Numbered from the stretch's first letter, positions 17,787-26,977 are shown. The stretch: DNA of 64,000 nucleotides from a bacterium (GCA_016124195.1 WGOE01000006.1:124001-188000), one strand, 5' to 3'. Numbers and translations are program-made. Notes: a model not told the origin generated them from the sequence alone.

Positions 17787-18486
17787 CCGTCCCTCCGATC
17801 CGCGCCATTTCCGCCTCGAACCGCGCCAGAACCGGCCCCGCGGCCCCGTCCTCGCGCACGCGCCCCGCCTCGAGCCAGATCACCCGGTCGCATGCGGCCA
17901 TGGCGCGGGGGTCGTGGCTGATGGTGATCACGCGCTGCGAAACCTGAGCCAGCCTGCGCCGCAGCCGCATCTGCGCGGGCAGGTCCAAGGCGGCAAAGGG
18001 CTCGTCCAGCAAAAGCGTGCCTGGCGCCATGGCGAGAATGGCCAGAAGGCACAGGTATTGCCGCTGGCCCTGCGACAGGCTGTGGGTCGCGGCGTCCAGC
18101 CAGTGCGCCCGGCCCTCTGCCTCCAAGAGGGCGCGCACCTCGGCCCGGGCCTGCGCCGAAGTCCGGCCCAGTTGCGTCAGGCCGAAAGCCAGTTCCTCTG
18201 CCACCGTCGGAAACAGGATCTGGTGATCGGGGTTCTGAAACAGGATGCCGAGGGCCCGCAGCATCGCCTTGCGGTCAGCCCCGGGGTCCAGTCCATCGAC
18301 CCGGACCCGGCCCTGCGTTGGCGCCTCCAGCCCGGCCATCAGCCGCAAGAGGCTGGTCTTGCCCGAGCCGTTGCGCCCCACGATGCCAATGCGCGCCTCG
18401 GTCAGATGCAGATCCAGATCGGCCAGAATGACCTTGCCGGCCAAGGCAAAGCCCGCCCCCCGCAGCACGATCCCCGGCTCTGCCAT
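17761..18486 (-). CDS. bioM: Biotin ECF transporter ATP-binding protein BioM
   Basis: 241 residues, one ATP-binding cassette: Walker A GRNGSGKTS (about 38-46), Q-loop LFQNPDHQILFPTV typical of ECF/Cbi ATPases, signature LSQGQ, Walker B LLLDEPF and the H-loop ISHDPRAM. It is the first gene of bioMNY and powers biotin uptake through BioN and BioY. There is no obvious BirA-type operator that could be named with confidence upstream. Confidence 0.93.
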   Translation of the reverse strand: MAEPGIVLRGAGFALAGKVILADLDLHLTEARIGIVGRNGSGKTSLLRLMAGLEAPTQGRVRVDGLDPGADRKAMLRALGILFQNPDHQILFPTVAEELAFGLTQLGRTSAQARAEVRALLEAEGRAHWLDAATHSLSQGQRQYLCLLAILAMAPGTLLLDEPFAALDLPAQMRLRRRLAQVSQRVITISHDPRAMAACDRVIWLEAGRVREDGAAGPVLARFEAEMARIGGTDADADLVP

Positions 18487-18545
18487 CCGCCTCCCCCCAC
18501 GTTGTTCTCCGCGCCTTTAGCCCCGCCCTCCGCCAATCGCAAAGC

Positions 18546-18574
18546 AAAAAGGCGGAACCCGAGGGCCCGCCTTT
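18546..18574 (-). terminator. Intrinsic terminator after gabT
   Basis: On the minus strand an 8-bp stem AAAGGCGG/CCGCCTTT (arms 18567-18574 and 18548-18555) with an 11-base loop ends in a T-run. It lies 72 bases beyond the gabT stop. Confidence 0.75.
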
Positions 18575-18645
18575 CCATTCCTTCAGGACTGCCCCACCGG
18601 AGGCCCGGAGGGTGTGGCACCCACCTGCGCCCGCAGCGGGAACCC

Positions 18646-19923
18646 TCAGCCCTGCTGCGCCGCCGCGACCGAAGCTTCCAGGATCGACATCGCCTCGGCG
18701 AAATGCGCATCAGGAATGGTGATCGGAGCGAGGAAGCGCACCACATTGCCGTAAACCCCGCAGGTCAGCAGGATCAGGCCGCGCTTTTGCGCCTCGTTCT
18801 TCACGCGGTTGGTGAATCCCGCATCGGGTTCGTGGTTGGACGGGTTGGCGAATTCGACCGCAACCATGAAGCCCGGACCGCGGATGTCGGAAATCTCGGG
18901 CGTGGTCGAGCGGATCGATTCCAGTTTCTGCTTCAGCCGGCTGCCAAGTTCGTTGGCCCTCGCGCAGAGCTTTTCCTCTTCGATCACGTCCAGCACCGCA
19001 TGGGCCGCCGCGATCCCGATCGGGTTGCCGCCATAGGTGCCGCCGAGGCCGCCGGGGTTGGCCGCATCCATCAGGCTGGCCTTGCCGGTCAGCGCCGCGA
19101 TCGGGAAACCGCCGCCAAGGCCCTTGGCCATGGTGGTGATGTCGGCGGCCACGCCATAACCCTCCATCGCGAACATGGTGCCGGTACGGGCAAAGCCGGT
19201 CTGCACCTCGTCGGCGATCATCACGATGCCATGTTCGTCGCAAAGCTTGCGGATCGCTTTGACCAGATCGGTCGGGGCAGGGTAGAAGCCGCCCTCGCCC
19301 TGCACCGGTTCAAAGATGATCGCGGCCACCCGGCCCGGATCGAGGTCGGCCTTGAAGAGCTTGGTGATCCCCGCCATCGCATCGGCGGTCGAGATATGGT
19401 GCACCTCCTGCGGGAAGGGCACGTGATAGACATCCGGCATCATTGCGCCAAAGCCCTTCTTGTAGGGCTCGACCTTGCCGGTCAGGGTCATGCCCATGAA
19501 GGTGCGGCCGTGGAAAGCGCCGCCAAAGGCGATGACGGCAGACCGCCCCGTCGCATAGCGCGCCACCTTGATCGCGTTCTCCACCGCTTCGGCGCCGGTG
19601 GTGACGAAGACGGTCTTCTTGGCGAAATCGCCCGGCACCAGCGCGTTCAGACGCTCGCCCAGATGAATGTAATTCTCGTAAGGCAGGACCTGATGGCAGG
19701 TGTGCGTGAATTTTTCCAGTTGAGCCTGCACGGCCGCCATGACCTTGGGGTGGCGGTGTCCGGTGTTGACCACGGCGATACCGGCGGCAAAGTCGATGTA
19801 GCGGTTGCCCTCGATGTCCCAGACTTCCGAGTTCAAGGCGCGGTCGACATAGATCTGGGTTTGCATGCCAACGCCGCGGGCAATTGATTCTGTCCGGCGA
19901 AGGGCTACGTCTGCGTTGTTCAT
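18646..19923 (-). CDS. gabT: 4-aminobutyrate aminotransferase (class III PLP aminotransferase)
   Basis: 425 residues. It transfers the amino group of GABA to 2-oxoglutarate, giving succinate semialdehyde. The PLP lysine is K267 in TTMAKGLGGGFPIAAL; the cofactor aspartate is in MIADEVQTGFARTG; TTGAEAVENAIKVAR and FHGRT are further family motifs. The length matches E. coli GabT (426). No gabD is adjacent in the window, so the partner dehydrogenase is elsewhere. Another omega-amino acid could be the natural substrate. Confidence 0.93.
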   Translation of the reverse strand: MNNADVALRRTESIARGVGMQTQIYVDRALNSEVWDIEGNRYIDFAAGIAVVNTGHRHPKVMAAVQAQLEKFTHTCHQVLPYENYIHLGERLNALVPGDFAKKTVFVTTGAEAVENAIKVARYATGRSAVIAFGGAFHGRTFMGMTLTGKVEPYKKGFGAMMPDVYHVPFPQEVHHISTADAMAGITKLFKADLDPGRVAAIIFEPVQGEGGFYPAPTDLVKAIRKLCDEHGIVMIADEVQTGFARTGTMFAMEGYGVAADITTMAKGLGGGFPIAALTGKASLMDAANPGGLGGTYGGNPIGIAAAHAVLDVIEEEKLCARANELGSRLKQKLESIRSTTPEISDIRGPGFMVAVEFANPSNHEPDAGFTNRVKNEAQKRGLILLTCGVYGNVVRFLAPITIPDAHFAEAMSILEASVAAAQQG

Positions 19924-20108
19924 CAGATTCTCCTCAGCGCCGCGGGGCCACGCGGCTTTGCGGGTATTTGATCAAACTTCGGCGGGCGCTTCAATCCCAT
20001 CCGCGGCCTTTTTAACGTGCCCTGCGACGATGCCGCACCCCTTTCCGATATCCTTTCATCCTTCGTTAACCTTCTGACGGGCAGTCTGGCGGCGAAAGGA
20101 CATCTCCC

Positions 20109-21242
20109 ATGGCCAAGAGCTTCGAAGACCCGGCACTCTGTTTGCAACTGATCCGGTCGCGCCGGATCGGCCCGACCACCTTTCACCGCCTCGTGGCCGA
20201 GCGTGGCGGGGTCGAGGCGGCGCTGGCCGCCTTGCCCGAAATCGCCAAGGCTTCGGGTGTCGCGGATTACGAGGTGTGCCCCTACGGCGTGGTCAAACAC
20301 GAACTGGCGCAGGGCAGGGCGGCCAGGGCGCGGCTTCTGGTCTTCGGCGGGCCGGATTACCCGCAGCGGCTGATGGATCTGGCCGATGCGCCGCCGGTCC
20401 TGTGGGCGCAGGGCGACGTTGCGCTGCTTTCGCGGCCCATGGTGGCGCTGGTGGGGGCGCGCAACGCTTCGTCGTTGGGGCTGAGGATGGCGCGCAAGCT
20501 GGCCGCCTCGCTTGGGGCCGCGGGACAGGTTGTCGTTTCGGGCCTGGCGCGCGGCATAGATGCCGAGGCGCATCAGGCCACGCTTGAGACCGGGACCGTC
20601 GCCGTGCAGGCCGGTGGGGTCGATGTGATCTATCCGATCGAAAACAGCGATCTGGCCGCGGAGATTCTGCGGAAGGGCTGCCGCGTCTCGGAACAGCCGA
20701 TGGGGATGGAGCCGCAGACCCGCCATTTCCCGCAGCGCAACCGAATCGTCTCGGGCCTGTCGCGCGGCGTCGTGGTGGTCGAGGCGGCGGCCAAGTCCGG
20801 CTCGCTGATCACCGCCGATTGTGCCCTGGAACAGGGGCGCGAGGTCTTTGCCGTGCCCGGCCACCCCTTCGATGCAAGGGCCGCCGGCTGCAACCGGCTG
20901 ATCCGTGATGGCGCGACACTGGTGCGCGGCCCGCAGGATGTCTTTGATGTCCTGGCTATCTCGGGCCGCGCGCCCGTGCTGCCGGACTCCGTGATCGAAG
21001 AGGTCCAGCCCGCGCCCTTGCCCGATCCTTTGCCCGGCCCTGTCCCGCCGCGCCGCCCGCTGGCCGACATGGCGTCAGTCCACAGCCTGATCCTCGCCCG
21101 GCTTGGCCCCTCGCCCATGGCCGAGGACCAGTTGATCCGCGATCTGGCCATGCCCGCTGCCGCGTTGACCCCCGAACTGCTGACGCTGGAGCTTGACGGC
21201 AAGATCGAGCGACAATCCGGGGGGCTGATTTCGCGTCGCTGA
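20109..21242 (+). CDS. dprA: DNA-processing protein DprA
   Basis: 377 residues. DprA loads RecA onto incoming single-stranded DNA during transformation and protects it. The Rossmann-like core has VALVGARNAS, VVSGLARGIDAEAH, FPQRNRIVSGLSRGVVVVEAAAKSGSL and GREVFAVPGHP. An N-terminal SAM-like part (1-90) and a C-terminal winged-helix-like DML1 segment (about 310-377) flank it. It lies upstream of topA in the same direction (88-bp gap), a common arrangement in alphaproteobacteria. Confidence 0.95.
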   Translation: MAKSFEDPALCLQLIRSRRIGPTTFHRLVAERGGVEAALAALPEIAKASGVADYEVCPYGVVKHELAQGRAARARLLVFGGPDYPQRLMDLADAPPVLWAQGDVALLSRPMVALVGARNASSLGLRMARKLAASLGAAGQVVVSGLARGIDAEAHQATLETGTVAVQAGGVDVIYPIENSDLAAEILRKGCRVSEQPMGMEPQTRHFPQRNRIVSGLSRGVVVVEAAAKSGSLITADCALEQGREVFAVPGHPFDARAAGCNRLIRDGATLVRGPQDVFDVLAISGRAPVLPDSVIEEVQPAPLPDPLPGPVPPRRPLADMASVHSLILARLGPSPMAEDQLIRDLAMPAAALTPELLTLELDGKIERQSGGLISRR

Positions 21243-21329
21243 GGGTAGGTTGACATTCCGCGCCAATGGCTCACATCTAGCCGCGCCGTGCTGACCTCGT
21301 TTCGCATCGGCCTTGGTGAAAGGAATTCC

Positions 21330-23948
21330 ATGCCCGTCGTCGTTGTCGAGTCCCCGGCCAAAGCCAAGACAATCAACAAATATCTGGGCAGCAACTACAC
21401 GGTTCTTGCCTCTTACGGCCATGTCCGCGACCTGCCGCCCAAGGATGGCTCGGTCGATCCGGAGCATAATTTCGCCATGACCTGGGAGGTTGCGGCCGAC
21501 AGCCGCAAGCATATCAAGGCCATCACCGATGCCCTCAAGGGCGACGACGAACTGATCCTCGCCACCGACCCCGATCGTGAAGGCGAGGCGATTTCCTGGC
21601 ACCTGGCCGAGGCGCTGGCCTCCGTCATCGCCAAGGGCAAGAAGAAGGTCAGCCGCGTCACCTTCAACGCCATCACCAAGGCCGCCGTGACCGAGGCCAT
21701 GGCCCATCCGCGCCAGGTCGACCAACCCCTGGTCGAGGCCTATCTCGCCCGCCGCGCGCTGGACTATCTGGTGGGTTTCACCCTCTCGCCCGTGCTGTGG
21801 CGCAAGCTGCCGGGCGCCAAGTCGGCCGGCCGGGTGCAATCGGTCTGCCTGCGCCTGATCGTCGAGCGCGAGATGGAGATCGAGGCGTTCCGTGCCCAGG
21901 AATTCTGGGGCATCACCGCCATTCTTGCCACCCCGCGCGGCCAGGAATTCGAGGCGCGGCTGGTCCTCTTGGGCGGCAAGAAGCTGGACAAATTCGACAT
22001 TCCCACCGCCGAGGCTGCTGAACTGGCGGTCGCTGCTGTCAATAATCGAACTTTCAGCGTGAATGGCGTCGAGAAAAAGCCGGCGACGCGCAACCCCTAT
22101 CCGCCCTTCATGACCTCGACCCTGCAGCAAGAGGCCAGCCGCAAATACGGCATGGGTGCCAAGGCCTGCATGTCGGCGGCGCAGCGCCTTTATGAGGCGG
22201 GCTACATCACCTACATGCGTACCGACGGCATCGACATGGCGCCCGAGGCGGTGATGGCCGCGCGTGACGTGATCAAATCGACCTTCGGGCCGACTTACGT
22301 CCCCGACAGCCCGCGCATGTACAAGAACAAGGCCAAGAACGCGCAAGAGGCGCATGAATGCATTCGGCCCACCGACATGTCCGCAGCCCCAGAAAAGCTG
22401 CGCCTGACCGAGACGGACCAAAAGCGTCTCTACGATCTGATCTGGAAACGCACCATCGCGAGCCAGATGTCCGCCGCCCGGATGGAGCGGACAGTCGTGG
22501 ATATTCTCAGCCCCGACGGTCAGGTCGGCCTGCGCGCCAATGGTCAGGTCGTGCTGTTCGACGGCTTCCTCAAGGTCTATGACGAGGGCCGCGACGACGA
22601 TGGCGACGATGAGGGCCGCCTGCCGCAGATCATGCAGGGCGAGGGCGTCGAAAAGCGCTCTGTCACGCCCGAACAGCACTTCACCCAGCCGCCGCCCCGT
22701 TATACCGAGGCCACCCTCGTCAAACGGATGGAAGAGCTGGGCATCGGCCGCCCCTCGACCTATGCCTCTGTGATCACGACGATCCAGGACCGCGAATATG
22801 TCCGCAAGGACAAGAACCGCCTGATCCCCGAAGACAAGGGCCGGCTGGTGACGGCCTTCCTGACCAACTATTTCCGCCGCTATGTCGAGTATGACTTCAC
22901 CGCCGATCTCGAAACCGAACTTGACGATGTCAGCGACGGCAGCCGCACCTATACCGAGGTGCTGAGCCGATTCTGGCGCGACTTCAGCGCCGCTGTGGCC
23001 GAAACCGCCGACCTGCGGATCGGTGAAGTGCTGGAAAAGATTGATGAGTTTCTGGCGCCCCACCTTTATCCGCCGCGCGCCGACGGGTCGGACCCGCGCA
23101 TCTGCCCAACCTGTGGCACGGGTCGGCTGCACCTCAAGACGGCGCGTTCGGGTGGGGCCTTCATCGGCTGCGGCAATTATCCGGACTGCCGCTACACAAG
23201 GCCCATCGCCGGCGGCGAAGACGCCGCAACCGTCGACGGCCGCGTTCTGGGCCAGGAGGATGGCCTTGACATCTCGCTCCGCACCGGCCGCTTCGGGCCC
23301 TATGTGCAAAAGGGCGAGGCCACCACCGACCAACCCAAACCGCCGCGCGCAAGCCTGCCAAAAACCTGGCCGCCCGAGGATCTGACGCTGGAGCGCGCGC
23401 TGCAACTTCTGCATCTGCCGCGTATGATCGGCAACCATCCGGAAGATTCCGCCCCGATCGAGGCTGCAATCGGCCGCTTCGGCCCCTACGTGAAGCATAA
23501 TTCGACCTACGCCAACCTGCCCGATGTGGAGGATGTCTTCACCATCGGCATGAATCGGGCGGTCGAGGTTTTGGCTCAGAAACGCGCCGGTCGACCCGGT
23601 CGCGGCGCCGCCCCTGCCGGCCCGCTCAAGGAGTTGGGCGACCATCCCGAAGGCGGTGCAGTCTCGGTCATGCCGGGGCGCTATGGACCCTATGTGAAAT
23701 GGGGCAAGATCAATGCCACCATTCCCAAGGAGATCGATCCCGCGGCCCTGACCATGGACGAGGCCCAGGCGCTTCTGGCGGAAAAGGCCGGCAAGACCCC
23801 TGCGAAAAAGGCCAGGTCCGGCAAGACCGCCGCCGCTAAACCTGCCTCCAAACCCGCCGCCAAGCCGGCAGCCAGAAAGACCGCCAAGCCCGCCGCAAAG
23901 GCTGCGAAACCGGCCGCGAAAAAGACTGCGAAGAAGGCCGAAGGATAG
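21330..23948 (+). CDS. topA: DNA topoisomerase I (type IA)
   Basis: 872 residues. It relaxes negatively supercoiled DNA via a 5'-phosphotyrosine. The Toprim domain has E7 and the DxDxE set in LATDPDREGE (D80, D82, E84); catalytic Y295 lies in ITYMRTDG. A zinc-ribbon repeat begins at CPTCGTGRLHL and is followed by further topoisomerase C-terminal repeats (GRFGPYVK). The last 45 residues are almost only Lys, Ala, Pro and Thr, like a histone H1 tail, common in this lineage and probably for DNA binding. The ATG at 21330 has GAAAGGA upstream, which decides the start over an in-frame codon at 21288. Confidence 0.96.
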   Translation: MPVVVVESPAKAKTINKYLGSNYTVLASYGHVRDLPPKDGSVDPEHNFAMTWEVAADSRKHIKAITDALKGDDELILATDPDREGEAISWHLAEALASVIAKGKKKVSRVTFNAITKAAVTEAMAHPRQVDQPLVEAYLARRALDYLVGFTLSPVLWRKLPGAKSAGRVQSVCLRLIVEREMEIEAFRAQEFWGITAILATPRGQEFEARLVLLGGKKLDKFDIPTAEAAELAVAAVNNRTFSVNGVEKKPATRNPYPPFMTSTLQQEASRKYGMGAKACMSAAQRLYEAGYITYMRTDGIDMAPEAVMAARDVIKSTFGPTYVPDSPRMYKNKAKNAQEAHECIRPTDMSAAPEKLRLTETDQKRLYDLIWKRTIASQMSAARMERTVVDILSPDGQVGLRANGQVVLFDGFLKVYDEGRDDDGDDEGRLPQIMQGEGVEKRSVTPEQHFTQPPPRYTEATLVKRMEELGIGRPSTYASVITTIQDREYVRKDKNRLIPEDKGRLVTAFLTNYFRRYVEYDFTADLETELDDVSDGSRTYTEVLSRFWRDFSAAVAETADLRIGEVLEKIDEFLAPHLYPPRADGSDPRICPTCGTGRLHLKTARSGGAFIGCGNYPDCRYTRPIAGGEDAATVDGRVLGQEDGLDISLRTGRFGPYVQKGEATTDQPKPPRASLPKTWPPEDLTLERALQLLHLPRMIGNHPEDSAPIEAAIGRFGPYVKHNSTYANLPDVEDVFTIGMNRAVEVLAQKRAGRPGRGAAPAGPLKELGDHPEGGAVSVMPGRYGPYVKWGKINATIPKEIDPAALTMDEAQALLAEKAGKTPAKKARSGKTAAAKPASKPAAKPAARKTAKPAAKAAKPAAKKTAKKAEG

Positions 23949-23963
23949 GGGGCCTCTTCCCCA

Positions 23964-24013
23964 TTCATCTGTTCAAAAATATCCCACGGGGGTCCGGGGG
24001 TGTGAAACCCCCG
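23964..24013 (-). terminator. Dispersed terminator-like element (copy 3), after choV
   Basis: Read on the minus strand after choV, a 7-bp hairpin (arms 24007-24013 and 23995-24001, loop of 5) is followed by GACCCCCGTGGGATATTTTTG and ACAGATGAA. The block 23964-23985 is identical to 11703-11724. Confidence 0.5.
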
Positions 24014-24035
24014 CGGCAACCCGGGTCAAGGGGCG

Positions 24036-25061
24036 CTAGCCGTGGCGCGGATTGATCAGCCGTCCCATCAGCGAGGCGGCCCGCACCACGCCGATGCGCG
24101 CATCTCCCTCAGTCACGGCCAGTTCGGTGGCGCCCTTGGAGAACAGCTCCATAACCGCCTTGACTGGCAGTTCGGCATCAACGGCCGACGCGGCGGATGC
24201 CGGGCCCGCCTCCATCACGTCCCGCGCGGTCAGAACCGCCAGCGGGTTCATATGGGCCACGAAATCAGCGACATAATCCGAGACTGGATTGGCGATGATC
24301 TCGCGCGCGGTGCCGATCTGCACGATCCGCCCGCCCTCCATCAGGGCGATGCGGTTGCCCAGCTTGAAGGCCTCGTCCAGATCGTGGCTCACGAAGATGA
24401 TCGTGCGTTTCAGCTTGGCCTGCAGGTCCAGCAATTCATCCTGCAGCCGGGCGCGGATCAGGGGGTCCAGCGCCGAAAAGGGCTCGTCCATCAGAAGGAT
24501 CGGGGCCTGCGTGGCAAAGGCGCGGGCCAGCCCAACCCTTTGCTGCATGCCGCCGGACAATTCCCCGACGCGGCGATCGGCCCATTGCGTGAGGTTGACC
24601 AGCGCAAGTTGTTCATCGACCCGCGGTTTGCGGGCCGCCGCATCCATCCCCGCCAGTTCCAGCCCAAGGCCCACGTTCTCGCGCACCGACCGCCAGGGCA
24701 GCAGGCCAAACTGTTGAAACACCATGGCAATCCGGGTCAGGCGCAGATGGCGCAGTGTGTCCTTGTCCGCCTTGGTGACCGAGACCATCTTGTTGCCATC
24801 CGAGACCCGCACTTCGCCCCGCACCACCGGGTTCAGCGCATTCACCCCGCGCAGGAGCGTCGATTTGCCCGAACCCGACAGGCCCATCAGCACAAGGATC
24901 TCGCCCTCGGCCACGGTCAGGGTGCAATCGTGCACGCCCAGGATCTGGCCGGTGCGGGTCTGGATCTCGGTGCGGCTCAGGCCTTCGTCCATCAGGGGCA
25001 GGGCGCCGGCCGGCTCGTCGCCAAAGACAATCGAGACGCGGTCGAATTCAACTGCCGTCAT
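24036..25061 (-). CDS. choV: Choline/glycine-betaine ABC transporter ATP-binding protein (ChoV/ProV-like)
   Basis: 341 residues. Walker A is GLSGSGKST, signature LSGGMQQRVGLARA, Walker B ILLMDEPFSALDPL; FQQFGLLPWRSVRENVGLGLE is typical of the ProV/OpuA/ChoV class. The last 80 residues form a CBS-like regulatory tail (LTARDVMEAGP). The ATG at 25061 shares its first base with the last base of the permease stop (TGATG), so translation is coupled. Choline rather than betaine is favoured because betI and betA lie next to the operon. Confidence 0.88.
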   Translation of the reverse strand: MTAVEFDRVSIVFGDEPAGALPLMDEGLSRTEIQTRTGQILGVHDCTLTVAEGEILVLMGLSGSGKSTLLRGVNALNPVVRGEVRVSDGNKMVSVTKADKDTLRHLRLTRIAMVFQQFGLLPWRSVRENVGLGLELAGMDAAARKPRVDEQLALVNLTQWADRRVGELSGGMQQRVGLARAFATQAPILLMDEPFSALDPLIRARLQDELLDLQAKLKRTIIFVSHDLDEAFKLGNRIALMEGGRIVQIGTAREIIANPVSDYVADFVAHMNPLAVLTARDVMEAGPASAASAVDAELPVKAVMELFSKGATELAVTEGDARIGVVRAASLMGRLINPRHG

Positions 25062-25894
25062 CACTTTACCTCGCGCTGAAAGATCGACCGCAGCGCGATG
25101 GCGACGACGACGATGACAAAGCCGGATTCGAACCCCTTGGCCGCGTTGACCGAAGCCAGCGCCCGCATGACCGGCACGCCCAATCCGTTGGCGCCCACCA
25201 TCGAGGCGATGACCACCATCGACAGCGACAGCATGATGGTCTGGTTCAGCCCCACCATGATCTGCGGCAGGGCCCAGGGCAGTTCGACCTTCCACAGGCG
25301 TTGGGTGGGCGTGGCGCCAAAGGCGGTCGCGGCCTCCAGAAGGGCGGTCGGCGTCGAGGCCACGCCCAGTTCGGTCAGACGAATCGGTGCGGGCAGCACG
25401 AAGATCACGGTGGCGATCAGGCCCGGCACCATGCCGATGCCAAAGAAGATGATCGCCGGGATCAAGTAGACGAAGGTCGGCAGGGTCTGCATCAGGTCCA
25501 GCACCGGCGAGATGGCGGCGTTCAGCCGGGTGTTATGGGCGCAGGCAATGCCCACTGGCACGCCGATCGCCATGCAGACCGCGCAAGCCGACAGGATCAG
25601 CGTCAGGCTTTCGGTGGTTTCCTTCCAGTAGCCCTGATTGACGACGAACAGAAACCCCAGGCCGACGCCGACGCAGATCTTCCAATTGCGTTGCAGCACC
25701 CAGGCCAGCGCCACAAAAACCGCGATCAGGATCAGGGGGTTGGGCGCTTGCAGCAGCCAGAGGAACCCGTTGATCAACGCCTCCAGACCGGCCGAGACCG
25801 CATCGAACAGCGCGGCCAGATGGGTCTTCATCCAGACAAAGACCGTATTCGCCCAGAAGCCCACCGGGATCTTGTATGCCGTCAGCCAATCCAT
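25061..25894 (-). CDS. choW: Choline ABC transporter permease (ChoW/ProW-like)
   Basis: 277 residues with about seven transmembrane helices and the binding-protein-dependent transport EAA loop (LGVASTPTALLEAATAFGATPTQRLWKVELPWALPQI, split motif). It forms the homodimeric pore driven by ChoV. A strong intrinsic terminator lies between it and the upstream binding-protein gene, which should lower its expression relative to the binding protein. Confidence 0.9.
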   Translation of the reverse strand: MDWLTAYKIPVGFWANTVFVWMKTHLAALFDAVSAGLEALINGFLWLLQAPNPLILIAVFVALAWVLQRNWKICVGVGLGFLFVVNQGYWKETTESLTLILSACAVCMAIGVPVGIACAHNTRLNAAISPVLDLMQTLPTFVYLIPAIIFFGIGMVPGLIATVIFVLPAPIRLTELGVASTPTALLEAATAFGATPTQRLWKVELPWALPQIMVGLNQTIMLSLSMVVIASMVGANGLGVPVMRALASVNAAKGFESGFVIVVVAIALRSIFQREVK

Positions 25895-25916
25895 CTTTCC
25901 CCCGCCCTTGGAATAG

Positions 25917-25949
25917 AAAAAAGGCCCCGGATTTCGTGTCCGGGGCCTT
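25917..25949 (-). terminator. Intra-operon terminator/attenuator between choX and choW
   Basis: On the minus strand an 11-bp perfect stem (arms 25939-25949 and 25921-25931) with a 7-base loop runs straight into six T residues (25922-25917). It begins 7 bases after the choX stop and is strong enough to terminate most transcripts, leaving partial read-through for choWV. Confidence 0.9.
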
Positions 25950-25955
25950 GCCGTC

Positions 25956-26891
25956 TTACTTCAGCGCAGCCATCACGGCGGCGTCGGCGTCCTTGCCGTC
26001 CTTGGTGGTGACACCCGCCAGCCAAGGCTTGATCACATCGGGATGCTTGGCCAGCCAGGCCTTGGCCGCAGCGGCCGGATCTGCGCCGTCGTTCAGGATC
26101 GCGCCCATGATCTCGTTTTCCATATCCAGCGAGAAGGACAGATTGGTCAGGAACTTGCCGACGTTCGGGCATTCCTTGACGTAGCCCGCCCGCGTGTTGG
26201 TGTAGACCGTGGCCCCGCCGAGGTTCGGGCCGAAGTAATCGTCGCCGCCGGTCAGATAGGTCATCTTGAAGTTGGCGTTCATCGGATGCGGCTCCCAGCC
26301 GAGGAAGATGATCGGCTTGCCGGCCTGATCTTCCTTGGCGACCTGCGCCAGCATGCCCTGTTCCGAACTTTCAACCAGTTCGACCTTGGCATCCTTGAGG
26401 CCGAAAGCGTTCTTGTCGATCATGTCGAGGATCAGCTTGTTGCCGTCATTGCCGGCCTCGATCCCGTAGATCTTGCCGTCCAGATCCTTGGCATGGGCGG
26501 CGATGTCCTTGAAATCCTTGATGCCAAGGGCAGCGCCCGCGGCGTTGGTGGCCAGGGTGTACTTGGCGCCTTCAAGGTTGGCACGGACGGAATCGACGGT
26601 CTTGGCATCAAGGTAGGGCTTGATGTTCGACTCCATCGTCGGCATCCAGTTGCCGAGGAAGACATCGACATCGCCCTTGGCCAGACCTTCATAGGTCACC
26701 GGCACCGACAGGACCTGCGTCTCGGTCTGATAGCCAAGCGCCTGCAGGATCAAGCTCGACACTGCCGTGGTCGAGGTGATGTCGGTCCAGCCCACATCCG
26801 AAAAGGTCACTTTGTCGCAGCCCGCCGCGAAGGCGGCACTGCCAAGGGACAAGGCCATTGCCGTCGCCAGCAAGGTGGTTTTGAACGTCAT
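25956..26891 (-). CDS. choX: Periplasmic choline-binding protein (ChoX-like)
   Basis: 311 residues from the ATG at 26891 (GGGAG upstream). A Sec signal peptide (MTFKTTLLATAMALSLGSAA, cleavage near AFA-AGC) is followed by the OpuAC/ProX-type binding fold: VTFSDVGWTDITSTTA, DVDVFLGNWMPTME, GIEAGNDGN, IIFLGWEPHPMN. The tryptophans and tyrosines expected for the quaternary-ammonium cage are present. The gene starts 24 bases from a perfect palindrome that is probably the BetI operator. Confidence 0.88.
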   Translation of the reverse strand: MTFKTTLLATAMALSLGSAAFAAGCDKVTFSDVGWTDITSTTAVSSLILQALGYQTETQVLSVPVTYEGLAKGDVDVFLGNWMPTMESNIKPYLDAKTVDSVRANLEGAKYTLATNAAGAALGIKDFKDIAAHAKDLDGKIYGIEAGNDGNKLILDMIDKNAFGLKDAKVELVESSEQGMLAQVAKEDQAGKPIIFLGWEPHPMNANFKMTYLTGGDDYFGPNLGGATVYTNTRAGYVKECPNVGKFLTNLSFSLDMENEIMGAILNDGADPAAAAKAWLAKHPDVIKPWLAGVTTKDGKDADAAVMAALK

Positions 26892-26914
26892 GGGAAGCTC
26901 CCTGTTTTTTGTTG

Positions 26915-26928
26915 ATTGACGCGTCAAT
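26915..26928. promoter_or_regulatory. Probable BetI operator
   Basis: A 14-bp perfect palindrome, ATTGACG followed by its reverse complement, lies between divergent choX and betI, with AT-rich flanks. The ATTGA...TCAAT form resembles the E. coli BetI site. Its position allows one repressor to control uptake and oxidation genes together. Confidence 0.7.
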
Positions 26929-26977
26929 AAACTTCAGACTAGCTGAAGAAAGCAAGTCTTTTTCGCAGCAGGATGAC

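Noticed and set aside
17350-19887. 845-codon plus-strand open frame opposite bioN, bioM and gabT
   Set aside because: It spans several genes and a terminator on the other strand; shadow composition.
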